A stretch of DNA of 64,000 bases. Source: Hydrogenimonas sp. (GTDB lineage Bacteria > Campylobacterota > Campylobacteria > Campylobacterales > Hydrogenimonadaceae). The translations under genes were made by a program, and so were the position numbers. Under the pieces are notes generated by a model, which was not told the DNA's origin, made no database searches, and was given only the letters and a program-made list of their open reading frames with translations. The DNA lies in the NCBI GenBank assembly GCA_003945285.1, contig AP019005.1, positions 1,502,001 to 1,566,000 of the forward strand. Direction: 5' to 3'. Shown piece after piece: positions 1 to 9,177 of this stretch (its first letter is position 1; every line of letters starts with the position of its first letter).

Positions 1-98
1 ATCTTCAACAGAACGATACCGAGAGCTATAGCGACGAAGATGGCCGCGACGGTCTCGGCTATAACCGGCCAGGTTACCGGTTTTGCAAGATCAAACAT
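1..98 (-). CDS. Small membrane protein, N-terminal part only
   Basis: An open frame starts at an ATG at 98-96 and runs off the left edge. The 32 visible residues begin MFDLAKPVTWPVIAETVAA and continue into a hydrophobic stretch rich in Ile, Val, Ala and Leu, which looks like one transmembrane helix. The start overlaps the last eight bases of ileS, so it is probably translationally coupled to it. I do not recognise the family; the visible part is too short to assign a function. Confidence 0.55.
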   Translation of the reverse strand, partial: MFDLAKPVTWPVIAETVAAIFVAIALGIVLLK

Positions 99-2844
99 TC
101 AAAACCCTCGCACACCTCTCGCACAGCGCATCCTCTTCCGGTGCCGCAAAGCGCCAGCAGCGCGGACACTTGTGACCGGAAGCCCTGACTATCTCGAATC
201 TGTCACCCTCCACTTCGAACTCTCCAAGCACCTCCCGGCCGCCTGAACCGATCTCGCTGACTACAAACCAGTCCTCGGCATCCTTTTCGCTCAGAACGGA
301 GAGTCTCTCACTCTCTGTCACTACGGCAAGCTCCAGGGTCTGCTTTATGACACCCTCTTTCTTGAGGCGGTCGACGATTTCAAAGAAGGCCTCTCTGGCA
401 GCCGTCAGATACCTCTCATCGAGCAGGGTCTCAGGTTTTTCCAGCGGCTCGTAACGGAAGTCGAAGATATCTTTCGCTTCACCCTTTATCACGCCCGGAG
501 CGTACTCCAGCAGTTCGTCGCATGTATACGTAAGAACCGGAGCGACAAGCGGAATGAGCGCCCTGGCGATCATAGCCACGGCGCTCTGGCTGCTCCTTCT
601 TATCGTACTCTCCTTCTCTTCACAGTAGAGGCGGTCCTTGGTGATATCCAGATAGATGCCGCTGAGCTCGTTGGTTATGAAGTTGTTGAGAAGATGGAAA
701 CCTCTCGAGTAGTCGTAGTTGTCGAACGACTCCCTCATAGAGTCGAATACCTCGGCGGCCTTCCTTACTATCCAGCGGTCGAGCTCACCCATCTCTTTGA
801 GCGGAAGGGTCCTATCCAGGTCATCCACGTTCGCGAGCAGAAAGCGGAAGGTGTTTCTGATTTTACGGTAGTTTTCCGAAATCTGTTTCAGTATCGCATC
901 GCTTATCTTCAGGTCGCTCTTGTACTCGCTCATGGCGACCCAGAGACGAAGAATCTCGCTTCCGTACTTTTTCGCCACCTCGTCCGGTGCGACGACATTC
1001 CCCTTCGACTTAGACATCTTCTCGCCCCTCTCGTCGACGGTGAAGCCGTGCGTGAGAATGGCTTTGTACGGCGCTTTGTGCTCAACGGCGCACCCCAGAA
1101 GCAGTGAGCTCTGGAACCATCCCCTGTGCTGGTCGCTGCCCTCGAGATAGAGATCGGCCGGGAACTCTCCGGCGTCGTAGTTTCTGGATTTGAGCACCGC
1201 ATACCACGTAGAACCGCTGTCGAACCAGACATCGAGAATATCCATAACCTTTTCGAGATCTTTCGGATCGTAACCGCTTCCCGGGTAGAGAAGCTCTTCG
1301 ACACTCATATCGTACCAGGCGTCGCACCCCTTCATCTCGAAGATCATCGCTATGAAGTTCAGAACCTTCTCGTCGAGTATCACCTCTCCAGTCTTTTTGT
1401 TGCGGAAGAAGGCGATGGGAACACCCCAGTCCCTCTGGCGGCTTATACACCAGTCGGGGCGCCCTTCGACCATCGAAGTGAGACGGTTGCGACCCCACTC
1501 GGGGTAGAACTTCGTCTTGCCTATCTCACCCAGAGCGATCTCCCTGAGGCTCTTCTCTTCGCCTTCCGGTTTTCCGTCTATGCTGATGAACCACTGTTTC
1601 GTAGCGCGGAAGATGAGCGGCGTATGGCTTCGCCAGCAGTGCGGATAGGAGTGTGTAAACTTCTCCACCTTCAAAAGCGCTTTGCCGAGGTGCTTCAGTA
1701 TCTCCTCGTTCGCTTCGAAAATATGTTTACCGACAAACTCTTCGGCATTCGGCAGAAGAGCCAGACCGACTACGGACTCATCGAATCTCCCCTCTTCATC
1801 TACAGGCATTATCACATCGAGCCCGTATTTCAGCCCTACCCTGTAGTCATCCTCTCCGTGCCCCGGAGCGGTATGTACCGCCCCCGTTCCGTTCTCCATC
1901 AGGACATGTTCGCCCAGAACTATGCGCGACGGCCTGCCGTTGAGCGGGTTTATGGCGATCTCCCCTTCCAGATCTCTTGCGGGAATTCGCATCTCGATAG
2001 GCCCTTCCACGACACCGCTCTCCTGAAGATCGTCGAACAGTTTTTCCGCCACTATGTAGCCGTCTCTCGTAAGAACATACATCTCATCCGGGTTGAGGCT
2101 GATACCGACGTTAGCGGGAAGAGTCCACGGCGTCGTGGTCCATATGACGATCGCCGCGGCTTCCGGGTGACCCAGCTTCTGCTTCGTCTTGTCAGAAAGT
2201 TCGAAGGCGACATATATGGAGTAGTCCTCTCTCTCCTCATACTCCACCTCCGCCTCCGCAAGGGCGGTTCTTTCGGCCCAGCTCCAGTAGACGGGCTTGT
2301 TGCGCTCCACAAGCAGCCCCTTCGCGGCTACGCTGCAGAGTGTCCTGTAGATATTCGCCTCGAAACGGAAATCCATCGTCACATAGGGCTTTTCCCAGTC
2401 TGCTATGATTCCCAGGGCCTTGAACCCCTCTCTCTGTACATCTACGAACTTGGCTGCATGCCTCCTGCAGAGTTCGCGTATCTTTGTCTTGGGAAGCTGC
2501 TCCTTTTTCGCTTTTCCGATCTTCTTCTCCACCTGCTGCTCTATCGGAAGCCCGTGACAGTCCCACCCGGGCGTAAAGCGCACCGCGCGACCCTGGAAGT
2601 AGTTGTCTTTGACGATTATATCTTTAAGCACCTTGTTGAGCGCGTGGCCTATATGTATCTTGCCGTTTGCATACGGCGGCCCGTCGTGAAGTGTGAAGAT
2701 CTTCTCTCCCTGACGGTTGGCCTTCATCCTCTCGTATACCCTCTCTTCAAACCACCTGGCATATCGTTTAGGTTCGTTTTGGGGAAGGTTTCCGCGCATC
2801 GGGAAACCGGTTTTGGGAAGATTTAGTGTAGACTTGTAATCCAT
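91..2844 (-). CDS. ileS: Isoleucyl-tRNA synthetase
   Basis: Class I aminoacyl-tRNA synthetase of 917 residues that charges tRNA-Ile and edits mischarged valine. The HIGH signature lies in the segment PPYANGKIHIGHALN near residue 60, the KMSKS loop is read as GEKMSKSKGN near residue 600, and the C-terminus carries the zinc-binding pattern CPRCW...CERC expected of bacterial IleRS. Length is normal for the family. The gene is divergent from the cinA-like gene, with a 107-base shared promoter region, and overlaps a small membrane-protein gene at its 3' end. Identification is certain from motifs and full-length architecture. Confidence 0.98.
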   Translation of the reverse strand: MDYKSTLNLPKTGFPMRGNLPQNEPKRYARWFEERVYERMKANRQGEKIFTLHDGPPYANGKIHIGHALNKVLKDIIVKDNYFQGRAVRFTPGWDCHGLPIEQQVEKKIGKAKKEQLPKTKIRELCRRHAAKFVDVQREGFKALGIIADWEKPYVTMDFRFEANIYRTLCSVAAKGLLVERNKPVYWSWAERTALAEAEVEYEEREDYSIYVAFELSDKTKQKLGHPEAAAIVIWTTTPWTLPANVGISLNPDEMYVLTRDGYIVAEKLFDDLQESGVVEGPIEMRIPARDLEGEIAINPLNGRPSRIVLGEHVLMENGTGAVHTAPGHGEDDYRVGLKYGLDVIMPVDEEGRFDESVVGLALLPNAEEFVGKHIFEANEEILKHLGKALLKVEKFTHSYPHCWRSHTPLIFRATKQWFISIDGKPEGEEKSLREIALGEIGKTKFYPEWGRNRLTSMVEGRPDWCISRQRDWGVPIAFFRNKKTGEVILDEKVLNFIAMIFEMKGCDAWYDMSVEELLYPGSGYDPKDLEKVMDILDVWFDSGSTWYAVLKSRNYDAGEFPADLYLEGSDQHRGWFQSSLLLGCAVEHKAPYKAILTHGFTVDERGEKMSKSKGNVVAPDEVAKKYGSEILRLWVAMSEYKSDLKISDAILKQISENYRKIRNTFRFLLANVDDLDRTLPLKEMGELDRWIVRKAAEVFDSMRESFDNYDYSRGFHLLNNFITNELSGIYLDITKDRLYCEEKESTIRRSSQSAVAMIARALIPLVAPVLTYTCDELLEYAPGVIKGEAKDIFDFRYEPLEKPETLLDERYLTAAREAFFEIVDRLKKEGVIKQTLELAVVTESERLSVLSEKDAEDWFVVSEIGSGGREVLGEFEVEGDRFEIVRASGHKCPRCWRFAAPEEDALCERCARVLNV

Positions 2845-2951
2845 TCAGCGCTCCGGATAAAAATTGGACTATTATATTTAAAGAGCCATTAAAAAGCGCT
2901 GATTCGTGCCGTTCACTTTGGTATAATGGCGTAACAGGAGGGATCCGGACA
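2845..2951. promoter_or_regulatory. Divergent ileS / cinA promoter region
   Basis: A TATAAT hexamer at 2922-2927 lies before the cinA-like gene, followed by a strong ribosome binding site (AGGAGGGA, 2936-2943). On the opposite strand a TATAAT (read from 2876 down to 2871) precedes ileS. Neither has a good -35 box at the usual distance, which is common in Campylobacterota. Confidence 0.55.
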
Positions 2952-4037
2952 ATGAAAAACAGATTGATAATCATAGGAAAAAACCTCTACCTCAATCCTC
3001 CGTTCATGGAGTATATCGAACGTGAACTGGAGCATCTCGGCTTTCTCGAACAGATAACGAAACTACCAGAAACCAGCAGTGAAATTGTGCCGCTGCTTCA
3101 GGAGCAGATAAGCGGTGAAGGGAACATTGTAATCGTAGCCAACAAGAAGGCCTTCGCACCCATCAGCAAACTCCTGGCGACGATGACGGATGACACGCTG
3201 GTACTCAAAGAGTCTATTCTAATACCCTCAAAAAGCGAAGTTTACGACGACAACAGCTTCCTTCTGCGTTACGGGGAGAGATCAGTAAACGTCGTGATGG
3301 CCGAACCCGGCAAAACCGTCCCTCTCTTTCTGGTAGAAGGGGAGAAACGGCAGGGAGTGATCCATATATTCAATATAGACGAAGAGGGGGCGGAGGCACT
3401 TTTGGATCCGCTGGCCAAAAGTTACGAAGTCGAATTTTCCTCTACCGCCCTTACACCCGGATGGCTGGTGGTAGAGTGCGGTGCCAGAAAGTTCGGGCGT
3501 ATGGAAAACTTCCTAAAAAGTGTAAAGCAGCTTATGGGAGAGAAGGTGATAGAGTCGACAGATATCATCTCCTACCTAATAAACAGACTCTCACGGGCCC
3601 AAAAGAGTGTAACATTCGCAGAGAGCTGCACCGGGGGACGCATAGCGGCAAAACTCACATCAAAGGCGGGCTCTTCCACAGTCTTCAAAGGCTCCCTCGT
3701 AACTTACTCGAACAGGCTCAAAGCGGGATGGCTGGGTGTCGAGAAGGAGGTGCTCGAGAAGTTCGGAGCAGTCAGCAAAGAGTGTGTGGAGCAGATGCTG
3801 ACCGGAGCCAAAGAGATAGCCGGGGCCGACTATGCAGTGGCAGTCAGCGGCATAGCCGGCCCAGGAGGAGGAACACCCCAAAAACCGGTAGGAACCGTAA
3901 TAATAGGAGCGATGAGCGATACCCACACAATAGTGGAAGAGCTGCACTTCGAAGGAGACAGAAACTATATACAGGACCAGAGTGTTCTGTATGCGTACAA
4001 GCTGCTCTTTCAGGTAGCATCCGATGAGTTATTTTGA
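2952..4037 (+). CDS. cinA: CinA-like protein with PncC amidohydrolase domain
   Basis: Protein of 361 residues. The last ~160 residues form a CinA C-terminal (PncC) domain, seen in AESCTGGRIAAKLTSKAGSS, in SLVTYSNRLKAGWLGV and in VSGIAGPGGGTPQKPVGTV. This domain deamidates nicotinamide mononucleotide in NAD salvage. The first ~200 residues do not show the molybdopterin-binding (MoCF) motifs of a classical CinA and are shorter than usual, so this half is diverged or reduced. The start is fixed by AGGAGGGA eight bases upstream. It stands alone; a hairpin-rich gene-free stretch follows. The enzymatic half is confidently assigned; the role of the N-terminal half is unknown. Confidence 0.88.
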   Translation: MKNRLIIIGKNLYLNPPFMEYIERELEHLGFLEQITKLPETSSEIVPLLQEQISGEGNIVIVANKKAFAPISKLLATMTDDTLVLKESILIPSKSEVYDDNSFLLRYGERSVNVVMAEPGKTVPLFLVEGEKRQGVIHIFNIDEEGAEALLDPLAKSYEVEFSSTALTPGWLVVECGARKFGRMENFLKSVKQLMGEKVIESTDIISYLINRLSRAQKSVTFAESCTGGRIAAKLTSKAGSSTVFKGSLVTYSNRLKAGWLGVEKEVLEKFGAVSKECVEQMLTGAKEIAGADYAVAVSGIAGPGGGTPQKPVGTVIIGAMSDTHTIVEELHFEGDRNYIQDQSVLYAYKLLFQVASDELF

Positions 4038-4039
4038 TT

Positions 4040-4250
4040 GACACGCAGACAGGAGCAAAGCCCCTGAAGACTACGCTGGCCGCTGTGGCACTAAAGCTTG
4101 CCCCATTCGGGGCAGACGCTCGCTTTGTTCGCGGGAAGCTTAGCAGTGTTTTAGGCTTTTTCCTTTCTCGAAATCTCCGATTTCGTAGCTTTAGGGGGTT
4201 ATAGGGACAATTTGTCCCTGCTCTTTTGCGGGCTCTGCCTGTAAAAAGAG
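4040..4250. other. Gene-free stretch with a series of hairpins
   Basis: No coding frame with coding character is visible between the cinA-like gene and the tRNA operon. Several short stems occur: GCCCC/GGGGC around 4099-4112, CGAAATC/GATTTCG at 4169-4185, and AGGGACA/TGTCCCT at 4203-4219 followed by a T-rich run. The last may be the cinA terminator. The outer parts (around 4055-4075 and 4186-4202) are also imperfectly complementary. It could be an untranslated RNA, a degenerate repeat or a terminator cluster. Confidence 0.4.
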
Positions 4251-4261
4251 GTCACACAGCC

Positions 4262-4493
4262 ACGGTAATTTAAAACTCAAAATATATGAAGAGACGGGTC
4301 GACAAAATCTGCCGGTATTACGATTTGAGCGGCAACGGGGCGTGAAGAAAACCTCTCTTGCCCGAAGGGTTCCGTCCGTAGGAATTTGCGGTTTTTAGCC
4401 CCGCTGCCGCGTCCCAAAGGGCAGATCGCATCTGCGTACGGGTTTTGCCGACCCGTCTCGGTTTTTTCTTTACGCTTAATTTTGAATTACCGT
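4262..4493. repeat. Long imperfect inverted repeat
   Basis: Three colinear pairs of complementary segments fold this 232-base stretch into one long hairpin: ACGGTAATT (4262-4270) with AATTACCGT (4485-4493); 17 bases at 4291-4307 with 4443-4459 (one mismatch); and 13 bases at 4329-4341 with 4398-4410 (one mismatch). The ~56-base centre is unpaired. No coding frame fits. It lies just upstream of the tRNA operon promoter. It resembles a MITE-like element or a structured RNA, but terminal duplications are not apparent. Confidence 0.5.
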
Positions 4494-4511
4494 ATTCCGT
4501 GGAGAAACCCC

Positions 4512-4540
4512 TTGACAAGCCTGCTCTTTTTTCCTATAAT
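4512..4540 (+). promoter_or_regulatory. Consensus sigma-70 promoter of the tRNA operon
   Basis: TTGACA at 4512-4517 and TATAAT at 4535-4540 are separated by exactly 17 bases, a perfect vegetative promoter. It lies 37 bases before the first of four tRNA genes and no other promoter is apparent between them. Confidence 0.9.
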
Positions 4541-4577
4541 TTCGCTCACGTTTACAAGATAAACGTAAAAAGAGATC

Positions 4578-4653
<76 letters not shown>

Positions 4654-4697
4654 TTTGATCACTGTTGATCGAATCTGAAAAGAGTAAGGGTCCTCAT

Positions 4698-4773
4698 GAC
4701 CCCTTCATCTAGTGGCCAAGGATGCCATCTTTTCAAGGTGGACACAGAGGTTCAAATCCTCTAGGGGTCGCCA
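4698..4773 (+). tRNA. tRNA-Glu (TTC)
   Basis: A complete cloverleaf with encoded CCA. The acceptor GACCCCT pairs with AGGGGTC, and the loop TTTTCAA between CCATC and GGTGG gives anticodon TTC. Confidence 0.97.
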
Positions 4774-4781
4774 GTTCAAAC

Positions 4782-4857
4782 GGTCGCTTAGCTCAGTTGG
4801 TAGAGCGCCACCCTTACAAGGTGGATGCCAGTGGTTCGAGTCCACTAGCGACCACCA
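4782..4857 (+). tRNA. tRNA-Val (TAC)
   Basis: A complete cloverleaf with encoded CCA. The acceptor GGTCGCT pairs with AGCGACC. The anticodon loop CTTACAA between CCACC and GGTGG gives anticodon TAC. Confidence 0.97.
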
Positions 4858-4875
4858 TTTACTTCTAAATCCGGT

Positions 4876-4952
4876 GCGGTGGTAGTTCAGTTGGTTAGAA
4901 TACCGCCCTGTCACGGCGGGGGTCGCGAGTTCGAGTCTCGTCCACCGCGCCA
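4876..4952 (+). tRNA. tRNA-Asp (GTC)
   Basis: A complete cloverleaf of 77 bases with encoded CCA. The acceptor GCGGTGG pairs with CCACCGC, and the loop CTGTCAC between CCGCC and GGCGG gives anticodon GTC. Last tRNA of the operon; an AT-rich stem (around 4986-5004) follows. Confidence 0.97.
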
Positions 4953-5092
4953 CTCTCCACTACAATCTTCAAAACATAATAAAACCTTTTTTGTCGAAAA
5001 AAAGAAGATGTCACTTTTCCGTCATTTTTTTCTGTGCCCAAATATTTTTAACGTATTTCGCCCTGTTAATTTTCCTTTATGTTTTTATCGGT

Positions 5093-5122
5093 TATAATTA
5101 CAGAACAACATCATAAAGGAGT
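5093..5122 (+). promoter_or_regulatory. Promoter -10 box and RBS of the response regulator
   Basis: TATAAT at 5093-5098 sits in AT-rich DNA without a clear -35 box. AAAGGAG at about 5116-5122 is placed correctly for the ATG at 5129. Confidence 0.6.
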
Positions 5123-5128
5123 ACTGTT

Positions 5129-5683
5129 ATGATCGATAACGATATTGTAAAAATCGCGAACGAGACCAAAAAGCTGAACGCTCTGGTTGTTGAAGATGAG
5201 AAGGAAGCGAACGAGCTTATGCTCTCCACTTTCGGAAACTTCTTCAACTCTGTAGATTCAGCTTCAAACGCCGAAGACGCACTCGAGATATACAAGGAGA
5301 AGAAGCCGGATGTCGTTTTCATAGATATCATTCTTCCAGGGATGGACGGCCTGGAACTTGCACGCAGAATACGTGAAATCAAGCCTGATCAGATCATAGT
5401 CATCATATCCGCCAGCAACGATATGAACAAGATTTCCGAAGCTATCAAGATTGGTGTCGACAGCTTCATCCAGAAGCCCATAGACTCCAATAAGATCATA
5501 GATCTTCTCAAGAACATCAACAAAACGATAGCGAAAAGAAAGAAGATAGAGACAAAAACATTCTCAATCACCCTGCCGATGGATCTTTACGACAGGGTAC
5601 ATGCAGATGCGAAAGTGGAGAGAATCTCCAAAAACGCGATGATTATACGCGCGCTCAAAGCATTTTACGACATCAAGCCCTGA
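5129..5683 (+). CDS. Response regulator with ribbon-helix-helix-like output domain
   Basis: Protein of 184 residues. Residues 15-135 form a receiver domain: acidic pair in VVEDEKEA, phosphoacceptor Asp near residue 66 in VVFIDIILPGMDG, and the switch Lys in FIQKPID. A ~20-residue linker leads to a short C-terminal segment, TLPMDLYDRVHADAK then RISKNAMIIRALKAF, which has the strand-helix-helix pattern of a CopG/Arc-type ribbon-helix-helix DNA-binding domain. Most bacterial response regulators use OmpR, NarL or NtrC outputs, so this output type is uncommon. The gene converges on a histidine kinase gene and overlaps its 3' end by 11 bases; the two are probably cognate partners, but their opposite orientation means this is inference. 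RBS AAAGGAG supports the start. Confidence 0.9.
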   Translation: MIDNDIVKIANETKKLNALVVEDEKEANELMLSTFGNFFNSVDSASNAEDALEIYKEKKPDVVFIDIILPGMDGLELARRIREIKPDQIIVIISASNDMNKISEAIKIGVDSFIQKPIDSNKIIDLLKNINKTIAKRKKIETKTFSITLPMDLYDRVHADAKVERISKNAMIIRALKAFYDIKP

Positions 5684-7718
5684 AGATAGGTAGTTCGACC
5701 CAGAAAGATGCCCCGCGACTCGTGTTGCGGGCGCTTATCTTTCCGTGCAGCCTCTTTTCGACAATCATTTTCGACATATAGAGCCCAAGACCTGTCCCCC
5801 TTGCCTGGTATTTGGTTGTGAAGTATGGTTCGAAAATCTTGTGAATGATACTCTCGTCTATCCCCCCTCCGTTGTCCCTTACATTGATATTTACACTTTC
5901 ATTGTACTTAACCTCGATCTTGATATATGGCTCTTCCGTTTTCGACTCCTTCAAGGCATCGACCGCATTGTATATGAGATTCAGAAGCACCTGCTTCAGG
6001 TCATTTGCACTACCCTTGACGATGGCCTCTTTCTCCGGAAGCTTGAGCTTTAACTTTATATTCTCATCCTCCAGCACAACGGAGACCAACCTTACCGTAT
6101 CTCTTATGGTTCTGCAGACTTCAAAAGCGCCGGGATGCTCGTAATCCTTCCCGTTCGATGCGAACTTCCTGAAGTCGTCAATTGTGTCGGAGAGATATTT
6201 CAGCGTATCGTGAATCTTCTTTTCAGCATGTATTATCGCCTCTTTAGAGATACTTCCTACACGCGCCTTGATGGAAAGGTCCTGCATTATCAGGGCGATG
6301 ATATTTAGAGGCTGGCGCCACTGATGGGCGATATTGTTTATCATCTCACCCATGGAGGCGAGTTTCGACTGGTGGTAGAGAAGCTTATCTTTTTCCCTGT
6401 TTTTCTTAACCTCCAGGGCGATCCTGCGCTCGAGGGAGGCATTGAGTTCGGCAAGCTCTTTCGTTCTCTTCTCAACCTCTTTTTCAAGATGGCGGTTTAG
6501 ATCGACAATCTCGTTTGTACTCGATGTAACCAGCGTCGAGAGCGTCATAAGGAGCTCATCTTTGCTGTCCAGTTTGGGCTCTCTCTCTTTCAGCTGCAGT
6601 CTCGACTCTTCCGACTCCGTCAGAGCGACTCTGGTCAATGTGTAGTTGTAGTAGCGGTTCTTTCCCTGCTCATGCGTAAACTCACCGAAGGTAACCAGCC
6701 CATAAATATCTTCAGGATTTTCGAACATCTCCGCCGAGCGGCGGAGAATGTCCATATAGCCGTTTTCGTAAGAGATACATATGAAAAACCAGGCCACTTT
6801 AGCCGGAACATACCTGTATACCTCCACCATACTCTCGTAGCGGCTCATCATACGTTTATAGTGCCCGAACCCTATCTGTACCTTCTCACCCTCTTCGAAC
6901 TCTCCCGTGAAAAAACCCTTTCCCTCTTCAAGTGTCAAAAGTGTTCTTGCCACGGTACCGAATTCGGCAGACCTGCGTATAAGAGGGTGTGCCAGCGTGA
7001 TCTGAAGGATTTTATCCTCGCACATAGGACCGAAATATCCGGCATAAACCTCTTCTATGGGCTTGCCGTCGAGCTCCTGGAGATACCTGCCGTTCGCCTT
7101 CGTAACGGTAAGCTCCTTTCCGATTGGAACCCAGTCGAAATAGTGCCTGCAGTCTACCCGAAGAGATTCACCCTCCATCAAAACCGCCACTATACCCTCT
7201 TCTTTATAGATACGGTTTTTTGAGAAAACCATAAAATTATTATATGGTTCGTTGTCGGATGCGATACCTCCGAAAATAGGAACCTCTCCGAAACGGCTGT
7301 TGCACTTTTTGAAAAACTTCTCCATATTGAAATAGACGGCATTGGTCAGGAGAAGGATTCCCTTCGTTTTCGAAGATATTTTCGAAGCCAAAGCGGCAGC
7401 CAAAGCGTCGTAATCTGAGTCGGACTCAGCCTTCAGGACGCTCTCGAAGAGTGTAAGAGTACTCTTTTCGAAATGAGTCAGGGAGAGGACTATGCTCTCT
7501 TTTATAAGATTACCGCCATATAGCTGGGTCACGCCGGTGGCACCTGCAATCATAGCCTTCGGAAGATGCCTTTGCAGACTCTCTTTCAGAAGATTCAGGT
7601 CCGCACCGGGGCGGCAGTTTACCTGCACAAGCAGCTGCTCCATCTGTGCGAGTCGATGCTCTCTTACAAACTCCGCAAATCCAGCTTCATTTTCATACTT
7701 GAAACTCCACTGCCGCAT
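5673..7718 (-). CDS. FIST-domain sensor histidine kinase
   Basis: Protein of 681 residues. The first ~370 form a FIST N plus FIST C region (for example AGATGVTQLYGG, PIFGGIASDNEP), a sensor unit proposed to bind small ligands such as amino acids. A coiled coil (around 395-455) leads to the phosphoacceptor segment KLASMGEMINNIAHQWRQPL (His near 464), then an ATPase domain with N-box NAVDAL, G1 box DNGGGI and G2 box GTGLGLYMSK. There are no transmembrane segments or signal peptide, so it should act in the cytoplasm. It converges with, and overlaps, the response-regulator gene, its likely partner. The start at 7718 is preceded by a purine-rich RBS (GAGAGGT). hisD lies 84 bases upstream on the same strand. 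Confidence 0.93.
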   Translation of the reverse strand: MRQWSFKYENEAGFAEFVREHRLAQMEQLLVQVNCRPGADLNLLKESLQRHLPKAMIAGATGVTQLYGGNLIKESIVLSLTHFEKSTLTLFESVLKAESDSDYDALAAALASKISSKTKGILLLTNAVYFNMEKFFKKCNSRFGEVPIFGGIASDNEPYNNFMVFSKNRIYKEEGIVAVLMEGESLRVDCRHYFDWVPIGKELTVTKANGRYLQELDGKPIEEVYAGYFGPMCEDKILQITLAHPLIRRSAEFGTVARTLLTLEEGKGFFTGEFEEGEKVQIGFGHYKRMMSRYESMVEVYRYVPAKVAWFFICISYENGYMDILRRSAEMFENPEDIYGLVTFGEFTHEQGKNRYYNYTLTRVALTESEESRLQLKEREPKLDSKDELLMTLSTLVTSSTNEIVDLNRHLEKEVEKRTKELAELNASLERRIALEVKKNREKDKLLYHQSKLASMGEMINNIAHQWRQPLNIIALIMQDLSIKARVGSISKEAIIHAEKKIHDTLKYLSDTIDDFRKFASNGKDYEHPGAFEVCRTIRDTVRLVSVVLEDENIKLKLKLPEKEAIVKGSANDLKQVLLNLIYNAVDALKESKTEEPYIKIEVKYNESVNINVRDNGGGIDESIIHKIFEPYFTTKYQARGTGLGLYMSKMIVEKRLHGKISARNTSRGASFWVELPIFRA

Positions 7719-7802
7719 CTCATACCTCTCTATCCCGCAAAGTGCGGAGATTTTTTCCGGTTCTGCACAAACGGCGCAACTTCCGGTGATTCAACTCGGA
7801 CA

Positions 7803-9092
7803 CTACCCCAGTCTTATGCGTACCGACTTCTCATGAGCCGTGAGCCCTTCGGTTTTCGCAAGTAGAGCGCATGCTTCCCCGATGGCGTTTATTCCCCCCT
7901 CGCTCATCGCTATGATGGATGATTTCTTGATGAAGTTCTCGGTACTCAACGGCGAGTAGAACCTGGCCGTACCGCCTGTCGGTAGAGTATGGTTCGGACC
8001 GGCCATATAGTCGCCTATGGGCTCCGGTGTAAACTCTCCCAGAAATACGGCACCCGCATGTTTGATTTTGGGCAGCAGTTCGAAAGGGTTCGCGGTGACG
8101 ACTTCTAGATGTTCCGGCGCTATCCGGTTCATCAGCTCCACCGCTTCGTCCAGGTTTTGCGTAACTATGATCGCCCCCCTCTCCTCTATCGACTTCCTGG
8201 CTATCAACTCCCGCTCCAGCTTTCCAAGCTCCAAGTATACGGTCTCTCTTACAGCCTCGGCAAGCTCCCTGGAGGGTGTTATCAGTATAGAGCTGGCCAT
8301 TTCGTCATGTTCGGCCTGTGAAAGCAGATCGATCGCCAGATATTCCGGTATCGCCGTCTCGTCCGCAACTATACCTATTTCACTGGGACCGGCTATCATA
8401 TCTATGTTCACATCCCCGTAGACCATCTTTTTCGCCGTAGCGACGAAAATATTGCCCGGGCCTGTAATGACATCCACTTTCGGAACGCTCTGCGTACCGT
8501 AGGCCATCGCTGCTATAGCACTGGCCCCACCCACCTTGAACATCTTTTTTATACCACAAAGATGCGCCGCCGCAAGCAGAAGATGGTTTATCCGGTTCTC
8601 CGGCGCCGGTGTGGTTACGACAATCTCCTCCACTCCCGCGACTATCGCCGGTATCGCATTCATCAACAGTGAACTCGGATAGGCCGCTTTACCGCCCGGT
8701 ATATAGAGCCCCGCCCTCTCCACGGGCGTAACCTTCTGCCCAAGTATGTTTCCCTCTTTGTCGAAATCTATCCAGCTTTTGGGCAGCTGCTTTTCGTGGT
8801 AGGCTTTTATGCGGTCATACGCGAGATGAAGAGCACTTTTGAGATCGGCCTCCAGTTCATCGTAAGCTCTTTTCATATCCGAAGTATCGACCTTCAGATC
8901 GTCGCCGCAAGAGGGGCTCCAACCGTCAAACTTCCCTATATGTCTCAAAAGAGCCTCATCACCTTCACTTCTAATCTCTTTTATTATCCCGCCGACGATC
9001 GAAGAGACCTCTTCCATATCCATCGCTCCCCGACCCAGCAGCTCTTCAAACTTCTGCGAAAATCCGTCGTCACAGCTTCCAATAATAACCAT
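7803..9092 (-). CDS. hisD: Histidinol dehydrogenase
   Basis: Catalyses the last two oxidations of L-histidinol to histidine, using NAD and zinc. Family signatures include GLYIPGGKAAYPSS, the signature helix region IDMIAGPSEIGIVAD, QAEHDEMASSIL, and NHTLPTGGTARF near the C-terminus. About 429 residues from the start chosen here, normal for HisD. I place the start at 9092, where GGGAGC lies just upstream; an in-frame ATG 18 bases further upstream is less well placed. It stands alone and not in a his operon, as is common in Campylobacterota. Confidence 0.96.
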   Translation of the reverse strand: MVIIGSCDDGFSQKFEELLGRGAMDMEEVSSIVGGIIKEIRSEGDEALLRHIGKFDGWSPSCGDDLKVDTSDMKRAYDELEADLKSALHLAYDRIKAYHEKQLPKSWIDFDKEGNILGQKVTPVERAGLYIPGGKAAYPSSLLMNAIPAIVAGVEEIVVTTPAPENRINHLLLAAAHLCGIKKMFKVGGASAIAAMAYGTQSVPKVDVITGPGNIFVATAKKMVYGDVNIDMIAGPSEIGIVADETAIPEYLAIDLLSQAEHDEMASSILITPSRELAEAVRETVYLELGKLERELIARKSIEERGAIIVTQNLDEAVELMNRIAPEHLEVVTANPFELLPKIKHAGAVFLGEFTPEPIGDYMAGPNHTLPTGGTARFYSPLSTENFIKKSSIIAMSEGGINAIGEACALLAKTEGLTAHEKSVRIRLG

Positions 9093-9177
9093 AGCGCTCC
9101 CTTTCGGCATCTTATGGCCATTATTGTATTTAAACTATTATTTAAGTATGCTTTTGTATACTTTCATTCCCATTCAC

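Noticed and set aside
1126-2826. A long open frame (566 codons) antisense to ileS
   Set aside because: It lies wholly within the certain ileS gene, has no RBS or family pattern, and mirrors ileS codon bias.
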